Shown: in pieces, positions 40,054 through 50,239 of the stretch | Numbering within the stretch: position 1 is the first letter of the stretch | Layout of the letters: every line of letters starts with the position of its first letter | NCBI GenBank assembly: GCA_000721375.1 | Contig: JOGW01000004.1 | Span: 124,001-188,000 of the forward strand | DNA length: 64,000 bases | From: Streptomyces sp. NRRL B-3428 | Lineage (GTDB): Bacteria; Actinomycetota; Actinomycetes; Streptomycetales; Streptomycetaceae | Direction: 5' to 3' | The notes under the pieces: generated by a model | Databases searched by the model: none | Seen by the model: only the letters and a program-made list of their open reading frames with translations | What the model was told of the DNA's origin: nothing | Program-made: the position numbers and the translations under genes

Positions 40054-41256
40054 TCAGCCCAGCCGCTCGTGCACCAGATCCCACACGACGTCCGCAAGGC
40101 CTTCCTTGGGTCCGTACGGGACGGGCGTCTCGGAACCGTCGGCGCCGAGTACGACCGCCTCGTTCTCCTCGGACCCGAAAGTCTTGCGCTCGCCCACCTC
40201 GTTGACGACCAGGAGATCGCAGCCCTTGCGCTCCAGCTTGGTGCGGCCGTTGGCCAGGACATCGTCCGTCTCGGCCGCGAAGCCGACGATCACCTGGCCG
40301 TCGCGTGCCCGGTCGGCGGAGATCTCGGCGAGGATGTCGGGGTTGCGGACCAGGGTGATCGTCGGGTCCGCCTGATCGTCCTTCTTCTTGATCTTCCCGG
40401 TGGCGTACGTGTCGGGGCGGAAGTCCGCGACCGCCGCGGCCATGACCACGGCGTCCGCGTCCGAAGCGGCCTTCAGAACGGCCTCGCGCAGCTGCACCGC
40501 GGTCCCCACGTGCACGACATCGACTCCGGCCGGGTCGGGCAGACCCGCGTTCGCCGAGATCAGCGTGACCCGGGCGCCCCGCGCCGCCGCCGTACGGGCG
40601 AGGGCGTAGCCCTGTTTGCCGGAGGACCGGTTGCCCAGGAAGCGGACCGGGTCGATGGGCTCGCGGGTGCCGCCGGCGCTGACCACCACATGGCGGCCCG
40701 CAAGGTCGGTGTCGGCGTTTCCACGGGCGAGCACACGTCGGCACACCTCGAAGATCTCGCCCGGATCGGGCAGCCGCCCCTTGCCGGTGTCGACGCCGGT
40801 CAGACGCCCGACCGCGGGCTCGACGACGATCGCACCACGGCGGCGCAGCGTGGCCACGTTCTCCTGCGTCGCCGCGTGCTCCCACATCTCGGTGTGCATC
40901 GCGGGGGCGAAGACGACGGGGCAGCGAGCGGTGAGGAGGGTGTTCGTGAGCAGGTCGTCGGCAAGCCCGTGGGCGGCCTTGGCCAGCATGTCGGCGGTGG
41001 CGGGCGCGACGATCACCAGATCGGCGTGCTGGCCGATCCGTACGTGCGGCACCTCGTGGACATCGGACCAGACCTCGGTCGAGACGGGGTTGCCGGAGAG
41101 CGCGGACCAGGTGGCGGCGCCTACGAAGTGCAGCGCGGACTCGGTCGGTACGACCCGGACGTCATGCCCGGACTCGGTCAGCCGGCGCAGCAGCTCGCAC
41201 GCCTTGTAGGCGGCGATCCCGCCGCTGACCCCCAGGACGACCTTCGGCTTGTCCAC
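40054..41256 (-). CDS. coaBC: Bifunctional phosphopantothenoylcysteine synthetase/decarboxylase
   Basis: 400 aa. Two steps of coenzyme A synthesis. Residues 1-185 are the FMN-dependent decarboxylase CoaC: VVLGVSGGIAAYKACELLRRL, then the PxMHxxMW-type motif as PAMHTEMW. From about 190 comes the synthetase CoaB: LAGRHVVVSAGGTREPIDPVRFLGNRSSGKQGYALA, with KKKDD near the active site. The GTG at 41256 is chosen because GGGGAG lies 5 bases upstream; earlier in-frame starts lie too close to the ribosome site. It belongs to the conserved gmk-rpoZ-coaBC-metK order. Confidence 0.95.
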   Translation of the reverse strand: MDKPKVVLGVSGGIAAYKACELLRRLTESGHDVRVVPTESALHFVGAATWSALSGNPVSTEVWSDVHEVPHVRIGQHADLVIVAPATADMLAKAAHGLADDLLTNTLLTARCPVVFAPAMHTEMWEHAATQENVATLRRRGAIVVEPAVGRLTGVDTGKGRLPDPGEIFEVCRRVLARGNADTDLAGRHVVVSAGGTREPIDPVRFLGNRSSGKQGYALARTAAARGARVTLISANAGLPDPAGVDVVHVGTAVQLREAVLKAASDADAVVMAAAVADFRPDTYATGKIKKKDDQADPTITLVRNPDILAEISADRARDGQVIVGFAAETDDVLANGRTKLERKGCDLLVVNEVGERKTFGSEENEAVVLGADGSETPVPYGPKEGLADVVWDLVHERLG

Positions 41257-41299
41257 TGCCACTCCCCACTTGCGAACCGGTTCGTACCCATGACACACC

Positions 41300-41330
41300 A
41301 CAGGCCCGGCAGTCGCTCTGCCGGGCCTGT
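41300..41330 (-). terminator. Hairpin between rpoZ and coaBC
   Basis: Perfect 13-bp stem ACAGGCCCGGCAG/CTGCCGGGCCTGT with a 5-base loop, about 28 bases past the rpoZ stop. No U run follows on the minus strand. It could reduce read-through into coaBC. Confidence 0.6.
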
Positions 41331-41358
41331 ACTGAAAAAACTGCCGATCAGCGGCGGA

Positions 41359-41631
41359 CTACGTGGCCGGGGCCTCGATGGCCTCGGAGGTCAGCAGGCC
41401 GGCGTTGATCTCGCGCAGCGCGATCGAGAGCGGCTTCTCGTGGACGTGGGTGTCCACCAGCGGACCGACGTACTCGAGGAGACCCTCGCCGAGCTGCGAG
41501 TAGTACGCGTTGATCTGGCGCGCGCGCTTGGCCGCGTAGATCACGAGGCTGTACTTCGAGTCGGTGGCCTCGAGGAGCTCGTCGATCGGCGGGTTGATGA
41601 TGCCCTCGGGCGCGGTGATGGAAGAGGACAC
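41359..41631 (-). CDS. rpoZ: RNA polymerase omega subunit
   Basis: 90 aa. Omega folds around the beta-prime C-terminus and aids polymerase assembly. [34 protein letters not shown] is the conserved core. The GTG at 41631 matches the usual short N-terminal extension. Lies between gmk and coaBC, as in other actinobacteria. Confidence 0.96.
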   Translation of the reverse strand: MSSSITAPEGIINPPIDELLEATDSKYSLVIYAAKRARQINAYYSQLGEGLLEYVGPLVDTHVHEKPLSIALREINAGLLTSEAIEAPAT

Positions 41632-41674
41632 GCTCTACCTTCCGAAGAATGGAAAATGATCAGACAACGCCTGA

Positions 41675-42232
41675 TCAGACAACGTTCATCAAGGCTAGCA
41701 GCTCGCGGGCCACGTCCTCGACGGAGGTATTGACAAGGGTCGTATCGAACTCCGACTCGGCGGCGAGCTCGACACGGGCGGCTGCCAGCCGACGCTCGAT
41801 GACCTCGGGGGCCTCGGTGCCGCGGCCGGTGAGCCGGCGCACCAGCTCGTCCCAGCTGGGCGGGGCGAGGAACACCAGCTGGGCCTCGGGCATCGACTCG
41901 CGCACGAGCCGGGCGCCCTGGAGATCGATCTCCAGAAGCACCGGCTCACCGCGCTCGAGGCGCTCAAGGACGGCCGCGCGGGGTGTGCCGTAGCGGTTGC
42001 CCGCGAACTCGGCCCACTCGAGCAGCTCGCCGTTGGCGATCAGCTTGTCCATCTCGTCATCGGTGACGAAGAAGTACTGGACGCCGTGCTTCTCCCCGGG
42101 GCGCGGCTTCCGCGTCGTCGCCGAGACGGAGAGCCAGACCTCGGGGTGTTCCTTGCGCATATGAGCGACGACCGTGCTCTTGCCGACTCCAGAGGGGCCG
42201 GAGAGCACGGTCAGCCGCGGACGTTCACTCAT
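41675..42232 (-). CDS. gmk: Guanylate kinase
   Basis: 185 aa. Phosphorylates GMP to GDP. The P-loop [11 protein letters not shown] (about 9-19), the GMP-binding [22 protein letters not shown], and [42 protein letters not shown] are all present. It follows the IHF gene by 38 bases on the same strand and precedes rpoZ, so the nucleoid protein and nucleotide kinase are probably co-transcribed. Confidence 0.97.
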   Translation of the reverse strand: MSERPRLTVLSGPSGVGKSTVVAHMRKEHPEVWLSVSATTRKPRPGEKHGVQYFFVTDDEMDKLIANGELLEWAEFAGNRYGTPRAAVLERLERGEPVLLEIDLQGARLVRESMPEAQLVFLAPPSWDELVRRLTGRGTEAPEVIERRLAAARVELAAESEFDTTLVNTSVEDVARELLALMNVV

Positions 42233-42270
42233 GCAGCGATTATCCAGGTTCTCAGGAGTGCCTGAGACCG

Positions 42271-42594
42271 TCAGGCGGCGCCGCCGCCGAACTCTCGCTC
42301 CAAAGAAGCGATCTGGTTGGAGCCGAGGCCCCGCACACGCCGGCTCTCGGAAATACCGAGACGCTCCATGATCTGCTTGGCGCGGACCTTGCCCACGCCG
42401 GGCAGCGACTCGAGGAGGGCGGAGACCTTCATCTTTCCGATGACGTCGTTCTCCTGGCCCTGCTTGATGACCTCGTGAAGGGAGGCGCCGGAGTGCTTGA
42501 GCCGATTCTTGACCTCGGCCCGCTCCCGGCGAGCCGCGGCGGCCTTTTCGAGCGCGGCTGCGCGCTGTTCAGGGGTAAGGGGCGGAAGAGCCAC
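42271..42594 (-). CDS. ihf: Actinobacterial integration host factor (mIHF/sIHF)
   Basis: 107 aa. Basic nucleoid protein unrelated in fold to E. coli [36 protein letters not shown] is the long basic helix, and [43 protein letters not shown] contains the helix-two-turn-helix DNA-binding motif ([13 protein letters not shown]). In Streptomyces it affects development and antibiotic production. The start is a GTG. The 221-bp gap upstream holds TATAGT on the minus strand (42775-42770), a likely -10 element. Confidence 0.96.
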   Translation of the reverse strand: MALPPLTPEQRAAALEKAAAARRERAEVKNRLKHSGASLHEVIKQGQENDVIGKMKVSALLESLPGVGKVRAKQIMERLGISESRRVRGLGSNQIASLEREFGGGAA

Positions 42595-42815
42595 GCCTAC
42601 GTCACCTCGGTTGTCGAACTGTCGGATACGGACCGGTGAGGAACCTAATAGCCCCGCACCTGGGGAGCAACGAGCAACGAAGTTGCCTGTGCACTCCCGA
42701 CGGAGACTAGCGGCCAGGACCGCTCCAGTCAGTGAGAACAGCGGAAAAGTCCAGGTCAGCTGAAGTCGAACTATACATATCCGGCAATTCGCCCCGGATT
42801 TGGGGGTCCGCTACG

Positions 42816-43769
42816 TCAATTACTTGTGTGCGCGCGCCCGATTGCCTGCTGCAACGATGTGAAATCCCGCTCCGCCAGAGCCGATTCAAGCTCTCGCAGT
42901 ACGCGCAGGGGCGCCGAGGGGTCGTTGAAGAGCACCGTGCCGAGCGCGACACCCGAGGCGCCGGCGAGCACGAACTCCAGCGCGTCACGCCCGGAGGTGA
43001 TCCCTCCCATACCGAGGATCGGCACCCGCCGTACGGCTCCCGCGCGCATCGCCGCGTGGACCTGATAGACGCAGCGCACCGCGACCGGCCGGATCGCGGG
43101 CCCGGAAAGACCGCCCGTCGTACCGGCCAGATGTGGGCGCAGGGTCTCGGTGTCGATGACGAGCCCGAGCAGCGTGTTGATCATCGAGAGACCGTCGGCA
43201 CCCGCCTCGGTGCACGCGGCGGCGATGTCGACGATCGAGGTGACGTCCGGCGTGAGCTTCGCGTAGACGGGCTGTGCGGGATCGGCTGCCGCGCGGACCG
43301 CGCGGATCGTCTCGTACGAGGAGGAGGCGTCGCACGCGAAAACGAGCCCCCGGTTGGCCACATTGGGGCAGGAGATGTTGGCCTCGATACCGACGACGCC
43401 CGGCTGCCCCTTGAGCCTGGCCGCGGCCTCGGCGAACTCCTCCGTGCGCTCCCCCGCGATCGACACGAGGACGCGGGCGCCGCGCTCGGCGAGCCAGGGC
43501 AGCTCGTGCTCGACGAAGTGGTCGATGCCGGACCCTTGCAGGCCGATGGAGTTGAGCATCCCACTCGGAGTCTCGGCCATCCGCGGGGTGGCCCGCCCCG
43601 ACCGTACGTACGGCATGATCGTCTTCGTCGTGATCGTGCCGAGCGCGTCGAGCGGCACGAACCGGTGCAGCTCTCGGCCGTAGCCGGCGCAGCCGGATGC
43701 CGTGCTGATGGGGTTGGGCAGGGTGACGGTCGCACCGAGCGGTGCCGACATGTCGATGTTCTTGCTCAT
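42816..43769 (-). CDS. pyrD: Dihydroorotate dehydrogenase, class 1B-like catalytic subunit
   Basis: 317 aa. FMN enzyme that oxidises dihydroorotate to orotate. It has the class 1 layout (LPNPISTASGCAGYG at the start, no N-terminal membrane helix) and the catalytic Cys134 in NISCPNVANRG, where class 2 enzymes have Ser. C-terminal FMN contacts LGMGGITSGRDALEFVLAGASGVALGT. It overlaps the electron-transfer subunit gene by 4 bases (ATGA), as expected for the two-subunit NAD-linked class 1B enzyme. A complete class 2 pyrD lies 2 kb away, so this is a second enzyme for the same step. Class assignment is strong; its need in vivo is unknown. Confidence 0.9.
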   Translation of the reverse strand: MSKNIDMSAPLGATVTLPNPISTASGCAGYGRELHRFVPLDALGTITTKTIMPYVRSGRATPRMAETPSGMLNSIGLQGSGIDHFVEHELPWLAERGARVLVSIAGERTEEFAEAAARLKGQPGVVGIEANISCPNVANRGLVFACDASSSYETIRAVRAAADPAQPVYAKLTPDVTSIVDIAAACTEAGADGLSMINTLLGLVIDTETLRPHLAGTTGGLSGPAIRPVAVRCVYQVHAAMRAGAVRRVPILGMGGITSGRDALEFVLAGASGVALGTVLFNDPSAPLRVLRELESALAERDFTSLQQAIGRAHTSN

Positions 43770-44647
43770 CGTGCTGTCTCCCGGTGCGGGTTCATGGCGT
43801 CGGCGCCTTCGAGGTCGGACGGCAGGGTCCCCGCGTCGTCCCAGCGCACTCGCGCACCGTCGAAGACCGGCCCGGAGGTGCAGGACCGCAGGAATCGGGT
43901 GACTCCGTCCTCGCCCTCGACGGGCAGCACACAGGTCATACAGATCCCGATCCCGCAGGCCATGGCCTCTTCCACGGCCGTATGGCTGCGGGCGCCGTGG
44001 GCCGTGGCGATCTCCGTGACGGCCTTGAGCATCGGCATCGGCCCACAGGAGTGCACCTCGGTGGCGCCGAGCTCGCGGATCATGCCGGGCAGCGGGTCGG
44101 TCACGCGGCCCTTTCCGCCGTACGAGCCGTCGTCCGTCACGACGGCGACGTACGGCGTCATGGCCCGGGCGATCTCCACGCCGAAGAGCTTGTCCTCGCT
44201 GCCGGCGCCGAGCACGAACCCGACCCGTCCCCCACGGTCGAGGATCTGCTCGGCCAGCCCGAACATCGGCGCGCTTCCGTAGCCGCCGGCCACGAGGACG
44301 GCGTCGACCGGGCCGTCGGGCAGAGGGAAGGGGTTGCCGAGCGGGGCGATCAGATCGACTGTGTCGCCGGGGCGGTGGGCGGCGAGCGCCTTGGTCCCCT
44401 TGCCGTGCTCGGCGAAGATCAGCTCGATGGTGCGGGCGGCGGGGTCGGCACGGTGGATGGAGAAGGCTCGCCGCAGCAGCATCGACGACTCACGGCCGCC
44501 GATCGCGAGGGCGGCGAAGTGGCCGGGCGAGACGAGCCCGGCGGCGTCTCCCGCGTCGAGCACGAGCCGGTGGTAGGCGCCGGCCGGCTCGAGGGCGAGG
44601 ATCTCGGCCGCCACCTGCTTGGGCTTCGGTCTGGGTTGCCGTGACAA
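43766..44647 (-). CDS. pyrK: Dihydroorotate dehydrogenase electron-transfer subunit (PyrK-like)
   Basis: 293 aa. Ferredoxin-reductase-type protein: FAD motif RRAFSIH (about 59-65), NAD-binding VLVAGGYGSAPMFGLAEQIL (about 117-136), and a C-terminal [2Fe-2S] set Cys231, Cys236, Cys239 and Cys256 (CGIGICMTC ... SCTSGP). It passes electrons from the catalytic subunit to NAD. The start is a TTG at 44647 with GGAGAG 3-5 bases upstream; no better start is in frame. A hairpin and a repeat lie between it and pyrF, so it may have its own promoter. Confidence 0.9.
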   Translation of the reverse strand: MSRQPRPKPKQVAAEILALEPAGAYHRLVLDAGDAAGLVSPGHFAALAIGGRESSMLLRRAFSIHRADPAARTIELIFAEHGKGTKALAAHRPGDTVDLIAPLGNPFPLPDGPVDAVLVAGGYGSAPMFGLAEQILDRGGRVGFVLGAGSEDKLFGVEIARAMTPYVAVVTDDGSYGGKGRVTDPLPGMIRELGATEVHSCGPMPMLKAVTEIATAHGARSHTAVEEAMACGIGICMTCVLPVEGEDGVTRFLRSCTSGPVFDGARVRWDDAGTLPSDLEGADAMNPHRETAR

Positions 44648-44764
44648 GGGCTCTCCGTTCTCTCCCTCCCCATGATCGACCGCACGCCGCCCCTGGTCCT
44701 ACGGGCAAGGTCCCCCGCTGCCTCCGCCAAAGGTCCCCGAGCCCCGCGTGCCTGTGGACGCCGA

Positions 44765-44800
44765 GCGCCGCAGGGGCTGGACATCCAGCCTCTGCGGCGC
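44765..44800 (-). terminator. 16-bp hairpin downstream of pyrF
   Basis: Arms GCGCCGCAGGGGCTGG (44765-44780) and 44785-44800 pair with one G-U and a 4-base loop. It lies between pyrF and the pyrK-like gene and probably ends the main pyr transcript. Confidence 0.6.
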
Positions 44801-44881
44801 TTGAGCAGACCATTCAGCCCCTGCGGCGCTTGAGCAGATCCGAGCGAAGCTCGGATGCCGGGGTCCGGGGCGGAGCCCCGG
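44786..44881. repeat. Streptomyces-type intergenic repeat with two direct copies and hairpins
   Basis: A 24-base unit occurs at 44786-44809 and 44815-44838 with one difference (core CTGCGGCGCTTGAGCAGA). It is followed by hairpins ATCCGAGC/GCTCGGAT (44838-44856) and CCGGGGC/GCCCCGG (44865-44881), then GTTTCGGGAAGGGGC. This layout is familiar from many Streptomyces intergenic regions. It marks the junction between pyrF and the extra dehydrogenase pair. Confidence 0.65.
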
Positions 44882-44908
44882 TTTCGGGAAGGGGCGGGGT
44901 GGGGGAAA

Positions 44909-45751
44909 TCAGGCCCCAGCCACAGCCGACCGAACCTCGTCGGCGAACCGCTCCGCAGCCGCCCGCAGCGCAGGCACCGACGGCCCATGCCGAAGCACGC
45001 CCCGACTCACGTTCGGCACGACGTTGCGGACCGCAGAACCGAACACCGAGGGCAGATCCGCAGGAGTGGCCCCCTGCGCCCCGATCCCCGGCGCCAGCAA
45101 CGGCCCGTTGATGTCCAGCTCGTACGAGGACAGGTCACCGAGCGTCGCCCCGACGACCGCGCCGAACGAGCCCATGGGAGACGCACCCGCGTTCTCCGCA
45201 GCCAGGTGTCCGAGCATCGTCGCCCCGACGTTGCGCCCGTCCGCACGCACCGCGTGCTGTACCTCGCCACCCTCCGGGTTGGAGGTCAGTGCGAGGACGA
45301 ACAGCCCCGCACCGTTCTCGCGTGCCAGCTCGACGGCCGGCTTCAAGGACCCGTATCCGAGATACGGCGACACCGTCAGAGCGTCCGAGAACAGCGGCGA
45401 GTCCTTGCGCAGGAAGGCCTCCGCGTACGCGGCCATCGTCGACCCGATGTCCCCGCGCTTGGCGTCCATGACCACCAGCGTCCCGGCCGCCCGCAGCTCC
45501 TCGACCGCCTTCTCCAGAACCGCGACACCCCGCGACCCGAACCGCTCGAAGAACGCCGCCTGCGGCTTGACGACCGCCACGGTCTCCGCGAGCGCCTCGA
45601 CGGAGATCCGCGTGAAGGTCTCCAGACCCGCGAGGGTGTCGTCCAGACCCCACGCCGACAGCAGCGACGCGTGCGGGTCGATCCCGACACACAGCGGCCC
45701 CCGCTCGTCCATCACTCGACGAAGCCGCGTACCGAAGGATTCGATGCTCAT
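44909..45751 (-). CDS. pyrF: Orotidine 5'-phosphate decarboxylase
   Basis: 280 aa, the longer actinobacterial type. Last step of UMP synthesis. LCVGIDPHASLLSAWGL, the catalytic VVMDAKRGDIGSTMAAYA (Asp-Lys-Asp set), and the C-terminal VSRGVLRHGPSVPALRAAA are present. Its start overlaps the class 2 pyrD stop (ATGA). Followed by a hairpin and repeat element, so it appears to be the natural end of the main pyr cluster. Confidence 0.96.
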   Translation of the reverse strand: MSIESFGTRLRRVMDERGPLCVGIDPHASLLSAWGLDDTLAGLETFTRISVEALAETVAVVKPQAAFFERFGSRGVAVLEKAVEELRAAGTLVVMDAKRGDIGSTMAAYAEAFLRKDSPLFSDALTVSPYLGYGSLKPAVELARENGAGLFVLALTSNPEGGEVQHAVRADGRNVGATMLGHLAAENAGASPMGSFGAVVGATLGDLSSYELDINGPLLAPGIGAQGATPADLPSVFGSAVRNVVPNVSRGVLRHGPSVPALRAAAERFADEVRSAVAGA

Positions 45752-46851
45752 GCGGAGACCTTTCGCGTGTCGGCGCCGACCGCTTCGGCCAGCGTGGCGT
45801 ACGGGGAGTTGTTGAGGCGGGCGGCAAGTCCCTTGTGGATGGCGCGCATCCAGAACGGGCCTTCGTAGATGAACGCGCTGTAGCCCTGCACCAGCGTGGC
45901 GCCGGCCAGGATCCGCTGCCAGGCGTCCTCGGCGTTCTCGATGCCGCCGACGCCGACGAGGGTGATCCGGTCGCCGACCCGCTCGTACAGGCGGCGCAGG
46001 ACCTCCAGGGAGCGCTCCTTCAGCGGCGCACCCGACAGACCGCCGGTCTCCTTGACCAACTCCGGGTCGGAGAGCAGGCCTTCGCGGCCGATCGTCGTGT
46101 TCGTGGCGATGATGCCGTCTAGCCCGAGCTCCACGGCCAGATCGGCCACGGCGTCGATGTCCTCGTCCGCGAGGTCGGGGGCGATCTTCACCAGAAGCGG
46201 CACGCGACGGTCACGTACGGCCGCGTCCGCTGCCTCGCGTACCGCCGAGAGCAGCGGGCGCAGGTGGTCCACAGCCTGCAGGTTGCGCAGCCCGGGGGTG
46301 TTCGGGGACGAGACGTTCACGACCAGGTAGTCGGCGTGGGCGGCGAGCCGCTCCGTCGACTTCACGTAGTCGCCGACAGCATCGGCTTCCTCGACCACCT
46401 TGGTCTTGCCGATGTTGACGCCGACGACGGTCTTGAAGGCCGCCTTACGCGCACCGAGACGCTCCGCGACGGCCGCGGAACCCTCGTTGTTGAAGCCCAT
46501 GCGGTTGATCAGCGCGCGGTCCGGGATCAGCCGGAAGAGACGCTTCTTGGGGTTGCCGGACTGCCCCTCGCCCGTGACCGTGCCGATCTCGATGTGGTCG
46601 AAGCCGAGCATGGCCATGCCGTCGATCGCGACGGCGTTCTTGTCGAAGCCGGCCGCGAGCCCGAACGGACCGTGCATCCGCAGCCCGAGCGCCTCGGTGC
46701 GCAGCTCACGGAAGCGCGGCGCCAGGATCGCGGCGACGAAGGTGCGCAGGACGGGGATGCGGGCGGCGAGGCGGATCCAGCGGAAGGCCATGTAGTGGGC
46801 CTGTTCCGGGTCCATCCGCTTGAACACGAGGTTGAAGAAGAGCTTGTACAT
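45748..46851 (-). CDS. pyrD: Dihydroorotate dehydrogenase, class 2 (quinone-dependent)
   Basis: 367 aa. Membrane-associated FMN enzyme. The N-terminal helices MYKLFFNLVFKRMDPEQAHYMAFRWIR form the quinone tunnel, and catalysis uses Ser in NVSSPNTPGLRNLQ. FGLAAGFDKNAVAIDGMAMLGFDHIEIGTVTGEGQSGNPKKRLFRL and the C-terminal GVGGIENAEDAWQRILAGATLVQGYSAFIYEGP match. The ATG at 46851 matches the family N-terminus; an ATG 13 codons earlier overlaps the terminator hairpin. Overlaps pyrF by 4 bases. Confidence 0.96.
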   Translation of the reverse strand: MYKLFFNLVFKRMDPEQAHYMAFRWIRLAARIPVLRTFVAAILAPRFRELRTEALGLRMHGPFGLAAGFDKNAVAIDGMAMLGFDHIEIGTVTGEGQSGNPKKRLFRLIPDRALINRMGFNNEGSAAVAERLGARKAAFKTVVGVNIGKTKVVEEADAVGDYVKSTERLAAHADYLVVNVSSPNTPGLRNLQAVDHLRPLLSAVREAADAAVRDRRVPLLVKIAPDLADEDIDAVADLAVELGLDGIIATNTTIGREGLLSDPELVKETGGLSGAPLKERSLEVLRRLYERVGDRITLVGVGGIENAEDAWQRILAGATLVQGYSAFIYEGPFWMRAIHKGLAARLNNSPYATLAEAVGADTRKVSA

Positions 46852-46893
46852 GTCGGAAGTCCTAGGTCTGGTCGCGAGCTGGGGTCGCATGAA

Positions 46894-46923
46894 GAGGGGG
46901 ACACCGTTTCCGGTGTCCCCCTC
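46894..46923 (-). terminator. Hairpin between carB and pyrD
   Basis: Perfect 13-bp stem GAGGGGGACACCG/CGGTGTCCCCCTC with a 4-base loop, 7 bases past the carB stop. It may separate carAB expression from pyrD-pyrF or stabilise the upstream mRNA. Confidence 0.6.
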
Positions 46924-46930
46924 TGGGCTG

Positions 46931-49900
46931 CTAGTCGCGAGCCGCGGTCAGATGCTCCGCGTGTTCCTGCAGTGAACGCACGCCCACATCACCGTGGTTG
47001 AGCGCGTCGATGCCCTGTACGGCGGCGGCGAGCGCCTGGACCGTGGTCAGGCAGGGGACGCTGCGCGCCACGGCCGCCGTACGGATCTCGTAGCCGTCGA
47101 GGCGGCCGCCCGTGCCGAACGGGGTGTTGACGATCAGGTCGACCTCACCCTCGTGGATCAGCTGGACGATCGTCTTCTCGCCGTTGGGGCCCTCGCCCTC
47201 GGACTGCTTGCGCACGACGGTCGCGTTGATGCCGTTGCGCTTGAGCACCTCGGCCGTACCGGACGTGGCCATCAGCTCGAAGCCGTGCGACACGAGTTCA
47301 CGCGCCGGGAAGATCATCGAGCGCTTGTCGCGGTTGGCGACCGAGATGAACGCGCGGCCCTTGGTGGGCAGCGGCCCGTACGCACCGGCCTGCGACTTGG
47401 CGTACGCCGTGCCGAAGACGGAGTCGATGCCCATGACCTCACCGGTCGAGCGCATCTCCGGGCCGAGCACGGTGTCGACGCCGCGGCCGTGGATGTCGCG
47501 GAAGCGCGACCACGGCATGACGGCCTCCTTGACGGAGATCGGCGCGTCCATGGGCAGCGTGCCGCCGTCGCCCGTCTTCGGGAGCAGGCCCTCTTCGCGC
47601 AGCTCGGCGATGGTCGCGCCCAGCGAAATACGGGCGGCGGCCTTCGCGAGCGGCACCGCGGTCGCCTTCGAGGTGAAGGGGACGGTGCGCGAGGCGCGCG
47701 GGTTGGCCTCCAGGACGTACAGGATGTCGCCGGCCATCGCGAACTGGATGTTGATGAGTCCGCGGACCCCGACACCCTTCGCGATGCCCTCGGTTGAAGC
47801 CCGCAGCCGCTTGATGTCGAAGCCGCCGAGCGTGATCGGGGGCAGCGCGCACGCCGAGTCACCGGAGTGGATACCGGCCTCCTCGATGTGCTCCATCACG
47901 CCGCCGAGGTAGAGCTCCTCGCCGTCGTAGAGCGCGTCCACGTCGATCTCGATGGCGTCGTCGAGGAAGCGGTCCACGAGCACGGGGCGCGTGGGGCTGA
48001 TCTCGGTCGACTCCTCGATGTACGAGGAGAGGCGGGTCTCGTCGTACACGATCTCCATGCCGCGGCCGCCGAGCACGTACGACGGGCGGACGAGGACCGG
48101 GTAGCCGATCTCGTCGGCGATCGTCTTGGCCTCGGCGAAGGTGGTCGCGGTGCCATGCTTCGGCGCGGGGAGCCCGGCCTCGGCGAGCACGCGGCCGAAG
48201 GCGCCGCGGTCCTCCGCGGCGTGGATGGCCTCGGGCGAGGTGCCCACCACCGGCACGCCGTTGTCCTTGAGCGCCTGCGACAGACCCAGCGGGGTCTGGC
48301 CGCCGAGCTGCACGATGACACCGGCGAGCGGGCCCGCCTGCTGCTCGGCGTGCACGATCTCCAGGACGTCCTCGAGCGTCAGCGGCTCGAAGTAGAGGCG
48401 GTCGGACGTGTCGTAGTCCGTGGAGACCGTCTCCGGGTTGCAGTTGACCATCACGGTCTCGTAGCCCGCGTCGCTCAGCGCGAAGGAGGCGTGGACACAG
48501 GAGTAGTCGAACTCGATGCCCTGGCCGATACGGTTCGGACCCGAGCCCAGGATGATGACGGCCGGCTTGGTGCGCTTGGCGACCTCGGTCTCCTCGTCGT
48601 ACGAGGAGTAGAAGTACGGCGTCTTCGCGGCGAACTCGGCGGCGCAGGTGTCGACCGTCTTGTAGACCGGGCGGACACCGAGCGCGTGCCGTACCTCGCG
48701 GACGACGTCCTCGCGCAGGCCGCGGATGTCCGCGATCTGGGCGTCGGAGAAGCCGTGGCGCTTGGCGTGCGCGAGCAGCTCGGGGTCGAGCTTCTCGGCC
48801 TCGGCCAGCTCGTCGGCGATCTCCTTGATGAGGAAGAGCTGGTCCACGAACCAGGGGTCGATCTTCGTGGACTCGAAGACCTCCTCCTGCGTCGCGCCGG
48901 CGCGGATCGCGTGCATGACGGTGTTGATCCGGCCGTCGGTGGGGCGCTGGGCCTCCTCCAGGATGACGGCCTTGTCGCCGACCGGGCCCGTGAAGTCGAA
49001 CTGCGAGCCCTTCTTCTCCAGGGAGCGAAGGGCCTTCTGCAGCGCCTCGGTGAAGTTGCGGCCGATCGCCATGGCCTCGCCGACCGACTTCATGGTCGTG
49101 GTCAGCGTGGAGTCGGCGGACGGGAACTTCTCGAACGCGAACCGCGGGGCCTTCACAACCACGTAGTCGAGCGTCGGCTCGAAGGAAGCCGGCGTCTTCT
49201 CGGTGATGTCGTTGGGGATCTCGTCCAGCGTGTAGCCGACGGCCAGCTTCGCAGCGATCTTCGCGATCGGGAATCCGGTGGCCTTGGACGCGAGGGCCGA
49301 GGACCGGGACACACGCGGGTTCATCTCGATCACGATGACGCGGCCGTCGACCGGGTCGATCGCGAACTGGATGTTGCAGCCGCCGGTGTCGACGCCGACC
49401 TCGCGGATGATCGCGATGCCGATGTCACGCAGGCGCTGGTACTCGCGGTCGGTGAGGGTCATCGCCGGGGCGACGGTGATCGAGTCACCGGTGTGCACGC
49501 CCATCGGGTCGAAGTTCTCGATGGAGCAGACGACCACGACGTTGTCGTTCTTGTCGCGCATCAGCTCAAGCTCGTACTCCTTCCAGCCGAGGATGGACTC
49601 CTCCAGGAGCACCTCGGTGGTCGGCGAGAGCGTGAGGCCCTGACCGGCGATGCGGCGCAGCTCCTCCTCGTCGTGCGCGAAGCCGGAGCCGGCGCCGCCC
49701 ATCGTGAAGGAGGGACGCACGACGACCGGGTAACCGCCCAGCGTCTCCACGCCGCCCAGGACGTCGTCCATGGAGTGGCAGATCACGGAGCGGGCGGACT
49801 CGCCGTAGCCGATCTTGGCGTTGACGGCCTCGACAACGCCCTTGAAGAGGTCGCGGTCCTCGCCCTTGTTGATCGCCTCGACGTTGGCGCCGATCAGCTC

Positions 49901-50239
49901 GACGTCGTACTTCTCCAGGACGCCCTGCTCGTGCATGGAGATCGCGGTGTTGAGCGCGGTCTGACCACCGAGGGTCGGCAGGAGGGCGTCGGGGCGCTCC
50001 TTGGCGATGATCTTCTCGACGAACTCCGGCGTGATCGGCTCGACGTACGTGGCGTCGGCGATCTCCGGGTCGGTCATGATCGTGGCCGGGTTGGAGTTGA
50101 CCAGGATCACGCGCAGGCCTTCGGCCTTGAGCACGCGGCATGCCTGGGTGCCGGAGTAGTCGAACTCCGCGGCCTGGCCGATGACGATCGGGCCGGAGCC
50201 GATGACCAGGACGGACTGGATATCGGTGCGCTTAGGCAC
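46931..50239 (-). CDS. carB: Carbamoyl phosphate synthetase large subunit
   Basis: 1102 aa, full length. Makes carbamoyl phosphate from bicarbonate, ammonia and 2 ATP. Two homologous ATP-grasp halves are visible, starting at [29 protein letters not shown] and at [28 protein letters not shown]. The allosteric MGS-like domain is at the C-terminus ([41 protein letters not shown]). The GTG at 50239 overlaps the carA stop by 8 bases. Supplies both the pyrimidine and arginine routes. Confidence 0.97.
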   Translation of the reverse strand: MPKRTDIQSVLVIGSGPIVIGQAAEFDYSGTQACRVLKAEGLRVILVNSNPATIMTDPEIADATYVEPITPEFVEKIIAKERPDALLPTLGGQTALNTAISMHEQGVLEKYDVELIGANVEAINKGEDRDLFKGVVEAVNAKIGYGESARSVICHSMDDVLGGVETLGGYPVVVRPSFTMGGAGSGFAHDEEELRRIAGQGLTLSPTTEVLLEESILGWKEYELELMRDKNDNVVVVCSIENFDPMGVHTGDSITVAPAMTLTDREYQRLRDIGIAIIREVGVDTGGCNIQFAIDPVDGRVIVIEMNPRVSRSSALASKATGFPIAKIAAKLAVGYTLDEIPNDITEKTPASFEPTLDYVVVKAPRFAFEKFPSADSTLTTTMKSVGEAMAIGRNFTEALQKALRSLEKKGSQFDFTGPVGDKAVILEEAQRPTDGRINTVMHAIRAGATQEEVFESTKIDPWFVDQLFLIKEIADELAEAEKLDPELLAHAKRHGFSDAQIADIRGLREDVVREVRHALGVRPVYKTVDTCAAEFAAKTPYFYSSYDEETEVAKRTKPAVIILGSGPNRIGQGIEFDYSCVHASFALSDAGYETVMVNCNPETVSTDYDTSDRLYFEPLTLEDVLEIVHAEQQAGPLAGVIVQLGGQTPLGLSQALKDNGVPVVGTSPEAIHAAEDRGAFGRVLAEAGLPAPKHGTATTFAEAKTIADEIGYPVLVRPSYVLGGRGMEIVYDETRLSSYIEESTEISPTRPVLVDRFLDDAIEIDVDALYDGEELYLGGVMEHIEEAGIHSGDSACALPPITLGGFDIKRLRASTEGIAKGVGVRGLINIQFAMAGDILYVLEANPRASRTVPFTSKATAVPLAKAAARISLGATIAELREEGLLPKTGDGGTLPMDAPISVKEAVMPWSRFRDIHGRGVDTVLGPEMRSTGEVMGIDSVFGTAYAKSQAGAYGPLPTKGRAFISVANRDKRSMIFPARELVSHGFELMATSGTAEVLKRNGINATVVRKQSEGEGPNGEKTIVQLIHEGEVDLIVNTPFGTGGRLDGYEIRTAAVARSVPCLTTVQALAAAVQGIDALNHGDVGVRSLQEHAEHLTAARD

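Noticed and set aside
44765..44881. Transposable element remnant at the pyrF/pyrK junction
   Set aside because: Short direct repeats and hairpins without a transposase fragment or target duplication; better explained as a common Streptomyces intergenic repeat.
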